Shown: positions 62,357-64,000 of the stretch, in pieces
Numbering within the stretch: the stretch's first letter is position 1
Layout: each line of letters begins with the position of its first letter
Assembly (NCBI RefSeq): GCF_042666615.1
Contig: NZ_JBHTDD010000010.1
Location: forward strand, 150,046 to 214,045
DNA from: KBS50 sp042666615
GTDB lineage: Bacteria; Actinomycetota; Actinomycetes; Mycobacteriales; Micromonosporaceae
DNA: 64,000 nucleotides
Direction of reading: 5' to 3'
Position numbers and translations under genes: made by a program
Notes under the pieces: generated by a model
Database searches by the model: none
What the model was told of the DNA's origin: nothing
What the model saw: the letters and a program-made list of their open reading frames with translations, nothing else

Positions 62357-63812
62357 GTGGCGAGTCAAGGTCAACGTTTCCGGCGAAAGCCGCTCCGCCG
62401 GGGCTACAAGGTCGACGAGGTGGACGAGTTTCTCGACCGGGTCGAGGCGACGCTCGCCGGTGAGCAGGTCGGTGCGCCGGTAGCCGCCCAGGAGGTTCAT
62501 GACGTCGTCTTCCGGGTCCGGTTCAACGGATACGACGAGTGGCAGGTGGATCTGCACCTCGACCGGGTGGAGCGACAACTGGCCGAGTTGGAGGAGCGGG
62601 ACGGTGCGCCGCGCGGAGCGGACCGGGCCGGGCAGCCGGATCGGTTCGGTCCGCCGGATCGAATGGGCGCCGGTGGGATGGCGCCCGCTGATCGGTTCGG
62701 TCCGCCGGATCGGATGGGCGCCGGTGGGATGGCGCCCGCTGATCGGTTCGGTCCGCCGGATCGGATGGGTCCGCCGGATCGGATGGGTCCGCCGGATCGG
62801 ATGGGTCCGCCGGATCGGATGGGTCCGCCGGATCGGATGGGTCCGCCGGATCGGATGGGTCCGCCNNNNNNNNNNNNNNNNNNNNNNNNNNNNNNNNNNN
62901 NNNNNNNNNNNNNNNNNNNNNNNNNNNNNNNNNNNNNNNNNNNNNNNNNNNNNNNNNNNNNNNNCGGATCGGATGGGTCCCCCGGATCGGATGGGTCCCC
63001 CGGACCGGATGGGTCCCCCGGACCGGATGGGTCCCCCGGACCGGATGGGTCCCCCGGACCGATTCGGGTCGGGACCGCGGGACGACCGGGGCGGGCCGCC
63101 TGGGCCGCCGCCGATGCCGCCTCGCCCGATGCCGGCCCAGGCCGGACCCACTGATCCGTACCAGAGATTCGACGAGCCGACCGGCGCCTACGGCGAACCC
63201 CCGCGGGGTGCCTTCGATGGCCCTGGCGGCCCCACCGGACGCGCCTCGGCCCGCCCGGGCCTGCCGAGCAGGGCCCCCGGTGGTCCCGGCACGCCGCCCG
63301 GCGCTGGCCCCGGTCCCCGGACGCCTGACGGTTACGACCCGGACGACCGGTTCAACGGGTTCGAGCCGGGCCGGCACGGCAAGATGGACATGACGGCCGA
63401 GATCCGGCTACCGGATCGGGAGCCGCGCGGCCGCGGTCCCAGCCCGTCCGGGCCGCCACCCGTGCCCGGCCCGCCGCCGATGCCGGCGCCCGGCGGGCCG
63501 TCGATGAGTGGTCCCGGCGGGCAACCGGGCGGCAGTCCCGGGGTTCCCGTCGGCCCTCCGGGCAGTGACATGCACCGGGTGGATCAGATCCGGCGGACCT
63601 TCCAGGTCCGGCGCTTCGGCAGCGGGTACGACCCGGGCCAAGTGGATCGCATGTTCGATGAGATCCTTCAGAGCATGGCTGGTCGGGGACCGCTTCCGGT
63701 CACTCCGGGTGATCTTGACGCGCCGCGCTTCGGCTTGGTGCCTGGGGGCTACTTCGAGGCGGAGGTGGACGCCGCGCTCAAGGAGGTCCGGGACATCCTG
63801 TTCCGGCGCTGA
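62357..63812 (+). CDS. Two-domain DivIVA-type protein, interrupted by an assembly gap
   Basis: The GTG at 62357 begins MASQGQRFRRKPLRRGYKVDEVDEFLDRVEATLAG, a DivIVA-like domain (1-75) for polar or septal targeting. A repeat region of PPDRMG units follows, then the 99-N gap, more repeats, a Pro/Gly/Arg-rich linker, and a second DivIVA-like domain at the C terminus, starting RRTFQVRRFGSGYDPGQVDRMFDEILQ. The two sides are in different frames relative to the gap (start side 2, end side 0 modulo 3), so the placeholder length is wrong. The protein is therefore one gene with an unknown number of repeats, not two. It is probably a cell-pole organiser. Confidence 0.8.
62638..63066. repeat. 51-base and 18-base tandem repeats in the DivIVA gene
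   Basis: Two 51-base units (about 62638-62740, encoding RFGPPDRMGAGGMAPAD) are followed by 18-base units encoding PPDRMG, at least six before the gap and five after it. Unit type changes from GGTCCGCCG to GGTCCCCCG across the gap. Confidence 0.92.
62866..62964. other. Assembly gap (99 N)
   Basis: The gap falls inside the 18-base tandem repeat. The sequence on both sides ends in the repeat: CCGCC before and CGGATCGG after. Joining them in phase with the repeat and in frame requires 18k+17 bases, which is not 99. Confidence 0.95.
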
Positions 63813-63843
63813 CGATTCGGCGCTTACCGCGTTGTCGTCTGAC

Positions 63844-63878
63844 GATCGAGGCCCATCCCGTCCGGGTGGGCCTCGATC
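63844..63878 (+). terminator. Hairpin terminator after the DivIVA gene
   Basis: Stem 63844-63859 with 63864-63878 (GATCGAGGCCCAYCC and its complement, one mismatch) and a short loop, 31 bases after the stop. The last 122 bases of the window (63879-64000) show no supported gene. Confidence 0.7.
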
Positions 63879-64000
63879 CGTATCCGGACGCGGCCCCGCG
63901 ATGAGGACCAGCCGGAGTACGACTGAGGGGGTCGGCACTGTCGCGGACGAGGGCTGGGCCGGAAACCCGCCCCGCCCCCTCCCCCCTCCCCGCCCCTCCG

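Noticed and set aside
62750..63066. CRISPR array in the regular 18-base repeats
   Set aside because: The repeats are contiguous without spacers, in frame, and encode PPDRMG.
62291..63154. A DGSPGS-repeat protein ending at 63154
   Set aside because: It is an out-of-frame reading after the gap, produced by the arbitrary 99 N. The true frame continues to 63812.

Overview
The window is about 72% GC chromosomal DNA from an actinomycete, most likely Micromonosporaceae (Micromonospora/Salinispora type). The evidence is the base composition, the GTG starts, the SepIVA and DUF2469 proteins, a Zn-type L28, a ProS3-type prolyl-tRNA synthetase, and a gene order close to the mycobacterial block running from coaD through smc, ftsY, amt-glnB-glnD, ffh, rpsP-trmD-rplS-lepB-rnhB, yraN-yifB-dprA-xerC to rpsB-tsf-pyrH-frr-cdsA-rlmN. 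It is almost entirely core chromosome. I recognised no tRNA, rRNA, CRISPR array, insertion sequence or prophage. One assembly gap of 99 N lies at 62866-62964.

Layout. 1-7016: start of rpmB (minus), a DAK2/FakA-like kinase subunit, recG, an LPXTG surface protein (minus), rsmD and coaD. 7217-11452: sepIVA, yceD, rpmF, a shortened plsX-like gene, rnc and mutM, all rightward. 11741-17027: an accessory insert (MMPL transporter, GH114-like secreted protein, CAP-domain membrane protein, small coiled-coil protein). 17379-26319: smc, HAD phosphatase, DinB, PhoD phosphatase, ftsY and an APH-like kinase. 26667-30765: the nitrogen cluster amtB-glnB-glnD behind a well-matched GlnR box. 30867-34533: an ABC exporter with a NarL-type two-component system. 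34752-40956: ffh, Uma2, amidohydrolase, TetR, proS and DUF402. 41386-47504: rpsP-khpA-rimM-trmD-rplS, two signal peptidases, NUDIX, rnhB and DUF2469. 47628-50095: M23 peptidase, an aminotransferase-V protein lacking its lysine, and a GNAT enzyme. 50256-54436: the leftward operon yraN-yifB-dprA-xerC. 54767-63812: a Pro/Gly-rich membrane protein, rpsB, tsf, pyrH, frr, cdsA, rlmN and a two-domain DivIVA protein.

The genes centre on translation (ribosomal proteins, tRNA/rRNA modification, elongation and recycling factors), protein export (ffh, ftsY, two lepB), chromosome maintenance (smc, recG, mutM, rnhB, xerC, dprA), nitrogen sensing and envelope growth.

The most unusual signals are non-coding or small. 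Five long palindromes lie at gene 3' ends and share TGATC-type termini while their arm interiors differ; two of them are the same element in opposite orientations. A 15-codon leader ORF with a strong ribosome site overlaps the phoD start. A recurring TAGGCT-like -10 sits 6-8 nt before start codons and suggests leaderless transcripts. The aminotransferase has Pro in place of the PLP-binding Lys, the PlsX homologue lacks a segment, and the DivIVA repeat is collapsed at the assembly gap.
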